Position numbers and translations under genes: made by a program. This document shows, one piece after another, positions 41,473 through 49,563 of a DNA stretch of 64,000 nucleotides. The notes beneath the pieces were generated by a model. The model was not told the DNA's origin. It made no database searches and was given only the letters and a program-made list of their open reading frames with translations. Position 1 is the stretch's first letter; every line of letters begins with the position of its first letter. This stretch comes from JAYFQE01 sp034927345 (lineage in GTDB: Bacteria; Bacillota; Clostridia; Saccharofermentanales; UBA5734), in NCBI GenBank assembly GCA_034927345.1, contig JAYFQE010000002.1:1-64000 (forward strand). The letters run 5' to 3'.

Positions 41473-43173
41473 ATGAAACCGCTAGAGATAATGGTACTCC
41501 ATAGTCTGGCAAAACTGCTTCCCGGACAGGATCCGCAGCCGGAGATGAATCTGACATCATGGTCGGCGCTGCGCGGGGAAAAAACAGCTGTCCAGCTGGC
41601 CATGCGCTGGTTTTGGCATCAGGATGCGCCTGAACACCGGGCGTCGGCCGAATTGACCCTGTCTTCAGCTCTGGCCGGCCGTCTGACGGTCAGCCGGGTC
41701 GTTTCCGTTCCCGTCAATCTGGCCGCGTACCCGGTTCATGACGAGCATTATCTGACAACCCGGCCGGGCCTCCTGCCTGACCTGCTGGAGCATCTCGAGC
41801 CGCTGTCGGCCGATGCCGGTTCCAAAAAATGGAATCTGCGCCTTCTGGATAACCAATGGCAGGTTTTTTGGCTGGAGTTCGATATCCCGATTGACGGAGC
41901 GGCCGGCGATTATCCGCTCCATATTGAATTGAAGGCGGAGTCCGGAACTTTATCGGCTGTAAATTCGACGGCTTTGACGGTTATCGACGCGGTCCTGCCG
42001 GAACAGACTTTAATCAGAACCGAATGGTTCTACACCGATTGCCTGGCCGATTATTACCGTGCGCCGGTTTTTTCCGAAGAACACTGGCAGATTATCGGCC
42101 AGTTTATCAAGACGGCCGTTGATCATGGCGTCAATATGATCCTGACACCGATATTTACGCCGCCTCTGGATACCGCCGTCGGCGGCGAGCGAACGACAAC
42201 CCAGCTGATTGCGGTGGAAAAGAAGGGGCCGAAATGGACATTCGGATTTGATCAGCTCAAACGCTGGATTGACCTGGCGCAATCTCTGGGGATCCGCTAT
42301 TTTGAGATATCGCATCTATTTACCCAATGGGGCGCGAAAGCGGCGCCGAAAATCATGGCGACTGTCGATGGCCGGACCGAACGGGTTTTCGGCTGGGATA
42401 CTCCGGCAACCGGCGCGTCCTATCGCGAATTTCTGGCAGCCTTCCTGCCTGAGCTGACCGGACGGCTTTTGGACTGGGGCCTGGCCGGCCGCTGCTTCTT
42501 CCATATTTCCGATGAACCGGGCAAAAATGACCTGGAAAACTATCAGCAGGCCAAAGCCCAGGTTAAGCCTTATATAAAGGACTTTACGATTATCGACGCT
42601 CTGAGCGATTATGCGTTCTACACCAGCGGCGCGGTAGATAAGCCGATTCCGGCCAGCAATCACATTCAGCCGTTTCTGGACGGGCAAGTGCCTGATCTCT
42701 GGACCTATTATTGTTGCGGGCAGTCGACGCAAGTCAGCAATCAATTCATGGCGATGCCATCGGAACGCAACCGGATTATCGGCATTCAATTCTATTTGTA
42801 TCAGATCGAGGGCTTTTTGCATTGGGGATATAATTTTTATAACAGCCAACATTCGTTATCCCGGATCAATCCCTACCTGGTTAACGACGCCGAAGCGTCT
42901 TTTCCGGCCGGCGACGCTTTCCTGGTTTATCCGGGACCGGACGGCAGGCCGGAACCGTCGACCCGGATCAAGGTTTTCCGTGAAGCGCTGAATGATCAGC
43001 GGGCTTTACAATTACTGGAGTCCCTGACTTCGCGTCAGAAGACGGTTGATCTGATCATGGAAGGCCTGGACGAACCGATAACTTTCAACCGGTATCCCCG
43101 CCAGGCCGGCTGGCTTCTGGATCTGCGCCGGCGTGTCAATCAGGCTATTGCCGATTGTGTCGGCCGATCCTGA
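41473..43173 (+). CDS. DUF4091-family glycosidase-like protein
   Basis: A protein of 566 residues with no signal peptide. An N-terminal beta-rich region to about residue 170 (VFWLEFDIPIDGAAGDYPLHIEL) is followed by a TIM-barrel-like part: TEWFYTDCLADYY, DHGVNMILTPIFTPPLD, IRYFEISHLFTQWGAKAAP, CFFHISDEPGKNDLENY. It ends with DLWTYYCCGQ, GIQFYLYQIEGFLHWGYNFYN and GDAFLVYPGPDG. This is the DUF4091 pattern found among putative glycoside hydrolases. The acid pair in HISDEP is a candidate catalytic site. Specificity is unknown. An AGGAGG lies before the ATG. It is convergent with mtnA. Confidence 0.85.
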   Translation: MKPLEIMVLHSLAKLLPGQDPQPEMNLTSWSALRGEKTAVQLAMRWFWHQDAPEHRASAELTLSSALAGRLTVSRVVSVPVNLAAYPVHDEHYLTTRPGLLPDLLEHLEPLSADAGSKKWNLRLLDNQWQVFWLEFDIPIDGAAGDYPLHIELKAESGTLSAVNSTALTVIDAVLPEQTLIRTEWFYTDCLADYYRAPVFSEEHWQIIGQFIKTAVDHGVNMILTPIFTPPLDTAVGGERTTTQLIAVEKKGPKWTFGFDQLKRWIDLAQSLGIRYFEISHLFTQWGAKAAPKIMATVDGRTERVFGWDTPATGASYREFLAAFLPELTGRLLDWGLAGRCFFHISDEPGKNDLENYQQAKAQVKPYIKDFTIIDALSDYAFYTSGAVDKPIPASNHIQPFLDGQVPDLWTYYCCGQSTQVSNQFMAMPSERNRIIGIQFYLYQIEGFLHWGYNFYNSQHSLSRINPYLVNDAEASFPAGDAFLVYPGPDGRPEPSTRIKVFREALNDQRALQLLESLTSRQKTVDLIMEGLDEPITFNRYPRQAGWLLDLRRRVNQAIADCVGRS

Positions 43174-43178
43174 CACGC

Positions 43179-44249
43179 TCATGGCCGAAGCAGCGTCAGG
43201 CTTTGCTCGAACGGGGGGTACAGGACACCCTTTTCAGTGATGAAGGCGCTGATTAACCGGTGATCGGTGATATCAAACGCGGGATTATATACTTTAATGC
43301 CGGAAGGCGCCATCCGGTGGGAAAAACCCAGTTCGGTTATTTCCTCCGGGCGGCGTTCTTCGATATGGATAGCCCGTCCGTCGGCGCATTGAAAATCCAG
43401 GGTCGACGCCGGCGCGCAGACATAAAACGGTATATTAAAATAACGGGCCAGGATGGCCGCGCCGGCTGTCCCGATTTTATTGGCGGCGTCGCCGTTGGCC
43501 GCCACCCGGTCGCAGCCGACCAGCACAGCCTGGACCCAGCCTTTTTCCATCACCGTAGCCGCCATGTTGTCGCAGATCAACGTAACGTCGACGCCGGCCC
43601 GCTGCAGCTCATAAGCGGTCAAGCGGGCGCCTTGCAGGAGCGGTCGCGTTTCGTCGGCAAAAACATGAAAATGATAATCGCGTTCCTGACCCAGGTATAT
43701 CGGAGCCAAGGCTGTTCCATATGCGGAAGTGGCCAGGCTGCCGGCATTACAATGGGTCAGGAGGCCGAAACCGGGCTGCAGCAGAGTCAGGCCGTTTTCG
43801 CCGATTAACCGGCATACGGCCGTGTCTTCGGCATGGATGGCCTGCGCTTCTCTGAGCAATATCTCGCGCGCCTGGTCAGCGGATTCCTGCGGGTGGCTGC
43901 GCAAGCATCGCCGCATCCGGTCCAGAGCCCAGAACAGATTGACCGCTGTCGGTCTGGCTGTCGCCAGAAAACGGCAGGCTTCGTCTACGTCTTTTTCGAG
44001 CATATCATAATCCTGGGCCGGCGAATAACGGGCCGCCAGATAAACGGCGTAAGCCGCGGCGATGCCGATGGCCGGCGCGCCGCGTACACTGAGGCGGTAT
44101 ATGGCGGCATGAATCTCCGGCAAGGACTTTAAAGTCAGATATTTTTCTTCCGCCGGCAGGCCGGTTTGATCCAGAAGAACCAGCGCATCATGATTTTCAG
44201 TCAGCCGGACCGGAACCAAAGGCGTTTTCGGATTCAAAGACTGTTTCAT
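43179..44249 (-). CDS. mtnA: S-methyl-5-thioribose-1-phosphate isomerase
   Basis: A protein of 356 residues from the ATG at 44249, with GGGAGG six bases before it. It converts methylthioribose-1-phosphate to methylthioribulose-1-phosphate in methionine salvage. Family motifs: VRGAPAIGIAAAYAVYLAAR, RPTAVNLFWALDRM, LLTHCNAGSLATSAYGTALAPIY, VFADETRPLLQGARLTAYEL, VDVTLICDNMAA, VGCDRVAANGDAANKIGTAGAA, PFYVCAPASTLD. The catalytic Cys in THCNAGSLA and Asp in GCDR are present. The other salvage genes are not here; some bacteria use MtnA in a 5-deoxyribose route instead. It may share a transcript with the regulator gene at 44323. Confidence 0.93.
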   Translation of the reverse strand: MKQSLNPKTPLVPVRLTENHDALVLLDQTGLPAEEKYLTLKSLPEIHAAIYRLSVRGAPAIGIAAAYAVYLAARYSPAQDYDMLEKDVDEACRFLATARPTAVNLFWALDRMRRCLRSHPQESADQAREILLREAQAIHAEDTAVCRLIGENGLTLLQPGFGLLTHCNAGSLATSAYGTALAPIYLGQERDYHFHVFADETRPLLQGARLTAYELQRAGVDVTLICDNMAATVMEKGWVQAVLVGCDRVAANGDAANKIGTAGAAILARYFNIPFYVCAPASTLDFQCADGRAIHIEERRPEEITELGFSHRMAPSGIKVYNPAFDITDHRLISAFITEKGVLYPPFEQSLTLLRP

Positions 44250-44322
44250 GACAACCTCCCGCAATGATCAAGGCATAATTTTATTGATCAATCATTTTAT
44301 CACGCCGCAGCTTTGAATGGGA

Positions 44323-45111
44323 TTATTCGCCGGTTGATTTGATCCAATAAGAGGATCCGCTGGGCGTACGATCCAGATAACCATATTCGATCAGATAACG
44401 GCGAATCGTGACAAAATCGTCATAAATGGGCTGAATGACGGCGTTGACTTCTTTTTCGGTATATAACTGCCCCGGAGTAAAGCAAGCGGCGATTAATTGC
44501 AGAAGAACCAATTTGCGCTTCTCTTTTACCGGCAGACCTTTGATAACCAGAGGATCCCGGGATATGACATAAGTGCGGATCACTTTCTCCTTATCGGCGG
44601 CGGTGATGGCAAATCGCTCGTCTATCTGTGCCGCCGTGACGTGAATCGGGGAGAGGCTGTCGGCCGTTTCGGCATCTGCTTCTTTTGCCGGCGCCGACTG
44701 AACGGCGTCTTCGAGCGTTTGAAACAAAGCCAGCGTCAATTTCGCCTGCCGGCTTTTTTCTTTAAAGAGAAAACGCTGGGCTCGGATGGTCGATGCCGCT
44801 GTCCCGGTTTCTTCCGCAATCCGGCGTGTGTCGCAACCCTGATACATGAGGCGCAGGACTTTCTTTTGATTGTCGGTCAGACCGATAAACCGCTTATCCA
44901 ATTTCAGTAATTGTTCGAAAACCGATTGATGCGATTTTTGAATGTGCAGCGATATCGCCCGCCCGGCCGTGTATAATTTGCCGTCCTGCTCATAAATCTG
45001 CCCTTCATCGTAGACAGCCGTGCAGAAAAGGCAGCTATATTGCCGGGGGCATCCGGTCAGGCGATAACCTTGTCGTATATCTTGTACCGTTATATGATCC
45101 AGATCCAGCAT
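44323..45111 (-). CDS. DUF2087 transcriptional regulator with LuxR-like HTH
   Basis: A protein of 262 residues from the ATG at 45111, with AGGAGG seven bases upstream. The N-terminus has a Cys-containing segment (CPRQYSCLFCTAVYDEGQIY) that could hold a metal. A LuxR/sigma-like helix-turn-helix follows at residues about 90-130 (LTDNQKKVLRLMYQGCDTRRIAEETGTAASTIRAQRF). The C-terminal 70 residues are a DUF2087 domain (RKLVLLQLIAACFTPGQLYTEKEVNAVIQPIYDDFVTIRRYLIEYGYLDRTPSGSSYWI). These proteins are inferred regulators. The inverted repeat at 45125-45141, right before the ribosome site, is a candidate for its own binding site. Confidence 0.85.
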   Translation of the reverse strand: MLDLDHITVQDIRQGYRLTGCPRQYSCLFCTAVYDEGQIYEQDGKLYTAGRAISLHIQKSHQSVFEQLLKLDKRFIGLTDNQKKVLRLMYQGCDTRRIAEETGTAASTIRAQRFLFKEKSRQAKLTLALFQTLEDAVQSAPAKEADAETADSLSPIHVTAAQIDERFAITAADKEKVIRTYVISRDPLVIKGLPVKEKRKLVLLQLIAACFTPGQLYTEKEVNAVIQPIYDDFVTIRRYLIEYGYLDRTPSGSSYWIKSTGE

Positions 45112-45124
45112 CTTCAAGACCTCC

Positions 45125-45141
45125 TGTTTATATAATAAACA
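45125..45141. promoter_or_regulatory. Inverted repeat TGTTTA-N5-TAAACA before the DUF2087 gene
   Basis: Perfect six-base arms at 45125-45130 and 45136-45141 lie between the minus-strand -10 box (TATATT, 45141-45146, with a TTGATT 16 bases further upstream) and the ribosome site of the gene at 45111. This position suits a repressor site, possibly autoregulatory. The divergent CHAD gene starts about 150 bases away. Confidence 0.45.
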
Positions 45142-45290
45142 ATATACCATAATGATTATTAAAATCAAGAACAAATATGATTAATGTTTATAGAATGTTT
45201 ATCCTTGCACTACGCGGACGAATTCCGTACAATAGAATCATTAAAGCAGGTCTGATCGTATTTGGAGTCCTTGACAGGAAAGGTCGGAGT

Positions 45291-46343
45291 ATGATGCAGA
45301 ATGCAGCGCGATTGATGATGCGGCAGCCGATAACCGAAGCGGCAGGATATTGCTTGCAGACTCAATGGGATGAATGGATCAAACAGGAAAAGATCTTCCT
45401 TGCCGGTGGGCAGGAAGATTCAATAGAAGCCGTACATGCGATGCGTGTCGCTTTGCGGCGTTCGCTGGCTTTATTGATTTATCTGAGGAACTGGCTGGAT
45501 CCTGATTGGCTGGCAGAAGAAATCCGTTTTAATGGAAAATTGTTGAAAAAGCTGGGGAAAGTTCGTGATGCCGACGTTATGGCTCAAAACGCCGCGGCAT
45601 TTTTTCAGGAGAATCCGCAGATTGCCGCCCATGATTTCCTGAATAAACTAAGAGCCGGACAAGATCAAAAACGTCAGGCCTTAAGGCATGATTTGCTAAG
45701 CAAGGATACGGTTAAAGCGCTGAACCGCCATACGACAGCGCTGAAGACTTCGGATCTTGTCATCCGGATGCTTCCGGCCGCCCTAACGGACAGCGGCGAA
45801 GTCAGGCTTTACCACCTGGACGATTGCCTGCCGGCCATGCTTTATCAAGCGGCGGCAGCGGTGACTGTTTATCACAGCGTCATCTCCGGTCAGCCTGCCG
45901 CGCCCGGCCAGGAAGAAATACCGGAACCTGTTCTGCACCAATTGCGGATAGCGGCGAAAAATTTCCGTTATCTGCTGGCTTTTTTTCAACCGCTGTGGGG
46001 GGAGGCCGGTGAAACCATGCTTAAAGAATTCCGCGTCTTCCAGGATGTTTTGGGCGGCTGGCATGACGGTATCATCACGTTAACCTTGCTGGAACGCCTG
46101 GGCGAACAAGATGAGTGGAAAGAGGCTGTCCAGGCGTGGCAGCACCATCAGCACAACCAGTTGGACAGCCTCCGGGATTCATTTTTAACAATCTGGAAAA
46201 CGATGACGCCGGCCTGGTTTCATCAGCGATTATCCCGATGTTTGTCGATAATGGCCGGCCTTTCGGACAACGGCGGGACTTTTCAGGCAGCCGGCGTTAT
46301 GCCGGGAACAACCGGCGCGACAAACAAACGTGTCCCCAGCTGA
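45291..46343 (+). CDS. CHAD-domain protein
   Basis: A protein of 350 residues from the ATG at 45291, with AAAGG eight bases upstream; the frame extending to 45177 lacks a site. The CHAD domain is alpha-helical with conserved His and basic residues: VHAMRVALRRSLALLIYL, LLKKLGKVRDADVM and LHQLRIAAKNFRYLLAFF. CHAD domains bind inorganic polyphosphate, and the fused CYTH domain found in many is absent here. The last about 20 residues (AGVMPGTTGATNKRVPS) are read through the end of the convergent ferritin gene, overlapping it by 61 bases. Confidence 0.88.
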   Translation: MMQNAARLMMRQPITEAAGYCLQTQWDEWIKQEKIFLAGGQEDSIEAVHAMRVALRRSLALLIYLRNWLDPDWLAEEIRFNGKLLKKLGKVRDADVMAQNAAAFFQENPQIAAHDFLNKLRAGQDQKRQALRHDLLSKDTVKALNRHTTALKTSDLVIRMLPAALTDSGEVRLYHLDDCLPAMLYQAAAAVTVYHSVISGQPAAPGQEEIPEPVLHQLRIAAKNFRYLLAFFQPLWGEAGETMLKEFRVFQDVLGGWHDGIITLTLLERLGEQDEWKEAVQAWQHHQHNQLDSLRDSFLTIWKTMTPAWFHQRLSRCLSIMAGLSDNGGTFQAAGVMPGTTGATNKRVPS

Positions 46344-46807
46344 TCGTCGATCATCAACAAGGCATTGGTATTATCGCCGGCCATTTCCAGCCGGTGGATA
46401 ATATCGGTGGCGTTGCCTTCTTCTTCCACTTGTTCCGTGACATACCACTGCAAAAAAATATAGGCGGCGTGATCGTTGCACTGCATGGCCAGACTGGCCA
46501 GATGGCCGATTGATTCGGTTACGGATTGTTCATGGGACAAGACGTGACGGAATACGGCCAGAGGAGAGTCCCATTGCTGGCTGGGATCGGCAACCGCCTT
46601 AAAAGTAACCTTTTCATCGCGAATCTGCATGTATTTAAAAAGATTCTGCGCATGGGCCAGTTCTTCCTGGTATTGGACATAATTCCAGTTAGCGGCGCCT
46701 TTCAAACCCTTATCATTAAACCAATTGGACATGGCCAGATACAGGAACGCCGAAAAGTACTCTTTATTCACTTGTTCACTAATGGCTTGCGATAATTTCT
46801 CATTCAT
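46283..46807 (-). CDS. ftnA: Ferritin, iron storage protein
   Basis: A protein of 174 residues, the length of bacterial non-heme ferritin. The four-helix bundle carries the ferroxidase residues: Glu in NKEYFSAFLYLAMSNWF, Glu and His in QEELAHAQNLF, Glu in LSHEQSVTESI and Glu/Gln in WYVTEQVEEEGNATDII. It stores iron and limits oxidative damage. The ATG follows AAGAAGGATG. It is convergent and overlapping with the CHAD gene. Confidence 0.95.
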   Translation of the reverse strand: MNEKLSQAISEQVNKEYFSAFLYLAMSNWFNDKGLKGAANWNYVQYQEELAHAQNLFKYMQIRDEKVTFKAVADPSQQWDSPLAVFRHVLSHEQSVTESIGHLASLAMQCNDHAAYIFLQWYVTEQVEEEGNATDIIHRLEMAGDNTNALLMIDDQLGTRLFVAPVVPGITPAA

Positions 46808-46968
46808 GTTTCATCCTTCTTTCTATTAAAAAATGATAGAGGCTGATCAACAAGTCAATTATCCCACAGGAGTCAGTTACCGTGGTATCCCGCGTTACCA
46901 TGGGGGAAACCGCCGAATCAAAAAATTTACTTGATAAATCGCCAAATTTCATATTCTTTTTTACTGCC

Positions 46969-46996
46969 TTGACTGGTAAACTAATATCGTTAATCT
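46969..46996 (+). promoter_or_regulatory. Promoter of the purine permease gene
   Basis: TTGACT (46969-46974) and TAATCT (46991-46996) are separated by 16 bases. The start near 47003 leaves a leader of only about 35 bases, too short for a purine riboswitch. Confidence 0.55.
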
Positions 46997-47037
46997 GCCG
47001 CTGCGCGGCAATAAATTGGATGGGAGTTGAGAATGGA

Positions 47038-48471
47038 ATGGATGAGTTCTTCAAACTGAAGGAAAAGGGCACCAATGTCAGAACCGAAATCATTGCCGGC
47101 CTGACGACTTTCTTCACCATGGCCTACATTATTTTCGTTAACCCGCAAATGCTGGGTATAACGGGCATGGACAAAGGCGGCGTCTTTGTCGCGACGGTTC
47201 TGGCCTCCGTCATTGGCACCTTGATTATGGGCCTGGTGGCTAATGTTCCTTATGCCACGGCGCCCGGCATGGGTTTGAACGCCTTTTTTACCTATACAGT
47301 CTGCCTGAGCATGCAGTTCAAATGGCAGGAAGCGCTGGCGATGGTTTTTATTTGCGGCCTGATCAATATCCTGATCACGGTAACTCAGGTTCGTAAAGCG
47401 ATCATTAAAGCGATCCCCGCTAGCCTGCAGCATGCAATCGGCGGCGGCATCGGCCTGTTTATCGCCTATATCGGCATCAAAAACGCCGGATTTATCGATT
47501 TTACGATTGATCCCGGCACTTATTCCAGCTTTGACAAAACGATCGATCCGGCAGCCAGCACGATTATCGCTAAATCTTCGGCTGTTCCGGCGATGGTCAA
47601 TTTTACGGACCCGGCGGCCCAGCTGGCTCTGATCGGTTTAGTCATCATCGTCATTTTAATGGTTTTGAAAATTAAAGGCAGTATGCTGATCGGCATTATC
47701 CTGACGACGATCATCGGCATTCCGATGGGCATTACGGTTATTCCCGACAAACTGATCGACCTGAGCGCTGTTGGCGGCATTAAAAATGTTTCTTTTTCGT
47801 TCTTCGGCAGCACGGGCCTGGCCAGTTTATTTTCCGATCCCGCACGCATCCCGATGGTCTTAATCACCATATTCGCGTTCAGTCTCTCCGACACCTTTGA
47901 TACGATCGGCACCTTCATCGGCACCGGCCGCAAAAGCGGAATCTTTGATGAGAATGACGAAAAAGCGCTGAACAGCGGTTCCGGATTCAAATCCCGCATG
48001 GACCGCGCTTTATTTGCTGATTCGACGGCTACATCGATCGGCGCTCTGCTCGGCACCTCCAATACGACAACTTATGTTGAAAGCTCAGCCGGAATCGGCG
48101 TTGGCGGACGCACCGGACTGACCTCGATCACGGTTGCTGTTTTATTCCTGCTCTGCCTGCCTTTTGCCTCGGTTATCGGCATTGTGCCGGCCGCCGCAAC
48201 CGCTCCCGCTTTGATTATCGTCGGTATCCTGATGGCTGAAGTCTTTGGCGAAATCAACTGGAAGGAGTTTGAGGAGGCAATTCCTGCCTTCCTGACCGTA
48301 GCCATAATGGCTTTTGCCTACAGCATTTCCTACGGTATTGCCGCCGGCTTCATTTTCTACTGCATCATCAAGCTGGTGCGCGGCAAAGGCAAAGAAGTCC
48401 ATCCCATCCTTTATGGCGCGTCCATCTTGTTCCTGGTCAACTTTATCCTGATGTATTTACAGAAATTGTAA
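47038..48471 (+). CDS. AzgA-type NCS2 purine (adenine/guanine/hypoxanthine) permease
   Basis: A protein of 477 residues from the ATG at 47038 (MDEFFKLKEKGTNVRTEIIAG), the usual N-terminus of this family; the frame reaching back to 46882 crosses the promoter. About 12 to 14 membrane segments. Motifs: TTFFTMAYIIFVNPQMLG, PYATAPGMGLNAFFTYTVC, AIGGGIGLFIAYIGIKNAG, FSLSDTFDTIGTFIGTGRKSG, ADSTATSIGALLGTSNTTTYVESSAGIGVGGRTGLTS. It takes up purine bases for salvage. A strong terminator follows at 48496. Confidence 0.93.
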   Translation: MDEFFKLKEKGTNVRTEIIAGLTTFFTMAYIIFVNPQMLGITGMDKGGVFVATVLASVIGTLIMGLVANVPYATAPGMGLNAFFTYTVCLSMQFKWQEALAMVFICGLINILITVTQVRKAIIKAIPASLQHAIGGGIGLFIAYIGIKNAGFIDFTIDPGTYSSFDKTIDPAASTIIAKSSAVPAMVNFTDPAAQLALIGLVIIVILMVLKIKGSMLIGIILTTIIGIPMGITVIPDKLIDLSAVGGIKNVSFSFFGSTGLASLFSDPARIPMVLITIFAFSLSDTFDTIGTFIGTGRKSGIFDENDEKALNSGSGFKSRMDRALFADSTATSIGALLGTSNTTTYVESSAGIGVGGRTGLTSITVAVLFLLCLPFASVIGIVPAAATAPALIIVGILMAEVFGEINWKEFEEAIPAFLTVAIMAFAYSISYGIAAGFIFYCIIKLVRGKGKEVHPILYGASILFLVNFILMYLQKL

Positions 48472-48495
48472 TGATCTCCTGAACGGTTTATCATG

Positions 48496-48531
48496 CGGAT
48501 GGCCGGTTGTCGATCGGCCATCCGTTTTTTT
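48496..48531 (+). terminator. Intrinsic terminator after the purine permease
   Basis: A perfect 10-bp stem (48496-48505 with 48515-48524), nine-base loop and seven T residues. Confidence 0.9.
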
Positions 48532-48639
48532 ATCTGAAAACACGGTAAATGGCTGTTCTGATTTATAAATATGGATTCTTTCTCGCGACCGTACGGAAGA
48601 ATGGTTCGGAAACGAGCGCAATTTGCTGCAAAATGTGCA

Positions 48640-48667
48640 TTGAAATAGAAGGGGAATATCCTATAAT
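48640..48667 (+). promoter_or_regulatory. Promoter of nfnAB
   Basis: TTGAAA (48640-48645), 16 bases, then a perfect TATAAT (48662-48667). The start is expected near 48674, about 35 bases before nfnA. Confidence 0.75.
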
Positions 48668-48708
48668 AAGTAAGATATGGCTGTGTAGACGGCGCTAAGG
48701 AGGAATTA

Positions 48709-49563
48709 GTGTTGTATCAGATTGTCCGAAAAAAAATACTTAATCCGGCGGTCACTTTAATGGAAGTCCAGGCTCCGGATATCGCCCGCAAGGCCGAGCC
48801 GGGCCAGTTTATTATTTTGCGGGTCAACGAAGAAGGGGAACGGATACCGCTGACCGTAGCCGATTTTGATCGGACGGCCGGTACAGTCACGATTATTTTT
48901 CAGGTCGTCGGCAAAACGACCCGGCTGCTGAATGATATGGAAGAAGGCATGTCGATCCTGGATTTTGTCGGCCCGCTGGGCGTCGCCACGCATCTGGCCG
49001 GATACCGGCGCGTTGCCGTGATCGGCGGCGGCCTCGGTTCGGCCATTGCTTATCCCCAGGCTAAAAAGCTCCATCATATGGGCGCTGAAGTTGATATTAT
49101 CGCCGGCTTCCGCAATAAAGACCTGATTATACTGGAAGATGAGATGCGGGCGGCCTGCAGTCATTTATATTTGACAACCGACGACGGCTCCAATGGCCAC
49201 AAAGGCTTTGTAACCGATGTCCTGAGAAATCAGATCGAAGCAGGCGTATCCTATGATCTGGTTATTGCCATCGGACCTTTGATTATGATGAAAATGGTCA
49301 GCAATCTGACCCGCCCATATGGCATAAAGACCGTGGTCAGCATGAATCCGGTTATGGTAGACGGCACAGGCATGTGCGGCGGCTGTCGGGTTACCGTCGG
49401 CGGCGAAACCAAGTTTGCTTGTGTCGACGGACCGGATTTCGACGGCCATTTGGTTGATTTTGATGAAGCGATGCGCCGGCAGCAAATGTATAAAAAAGAT
49501 GAAAAAGCTGTCTACGAAGCGCATTTGTGCCGTTTGACCGGAGAGGAGCGCCACCATGCCTAA
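48709..49563 (+). CDS. nfnA: NfnA, small subunit of NADH-dependent ferredoxin:NADP+ transhydrogenase
   Basis: A protein of 284 residues from the GTG at 48709 (AAGGAGG five bases upstream; TTG at 48712 possible). It has a ferredoxin-NADP reductase fold: FAD-binding RIPLTVADFD, NAD-binding VAVIGGGLGSAIAYPQAKKL, and a C-terminal cysteine group (GTGMCGGCRVTVGGETKFACVDGPDFDGH) that holds the [2Fe-2S] cluster of NfnA. Paired with the next gene it forms the bifurcating NfnAB complex, which couples NADH and reduced ferredoxin to NADP+ reduction. The stop overlaps the nfnB start by eight bases. Confidence 0.92.
   Translation: MLYQIVRKKILNPAVTLMEVQAPDIARKAEPGQFIILRVNEEGERIPLTVADFDRTAGTVTIIFQVVGKTTRLLNDMEEGMSILDFVGPLGVATHLAGYRRVAVIGGGLGSAIAYPQAKKLHHMGAEVDIIAGFRNKDLIILEDEMRAACSHLYLTTDDGSNGHKGFVTDVLRNQIEAGVSYDLVIAIGPLIMMKMVSNLTRPYGIKTVVSMNPVMVDGTGMCGGCRVTVGGETKFACVDGPDFDGHLVDFDEAMRRQQMYKKDEKAVYEAHLCRLTGEERHHA

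Noticed and set aside
46808..47037. Purine riboswitch ahead of the AzgA-type permease
   Set aside because: No purine aptamer core (paired loops with the conserved pyrimidine junction) was found, and the predicted promoter leaves only about 35 bases of leader. An 8-bp hairpin near 46880-46903 lies upstream of that promoter and has no T tract.
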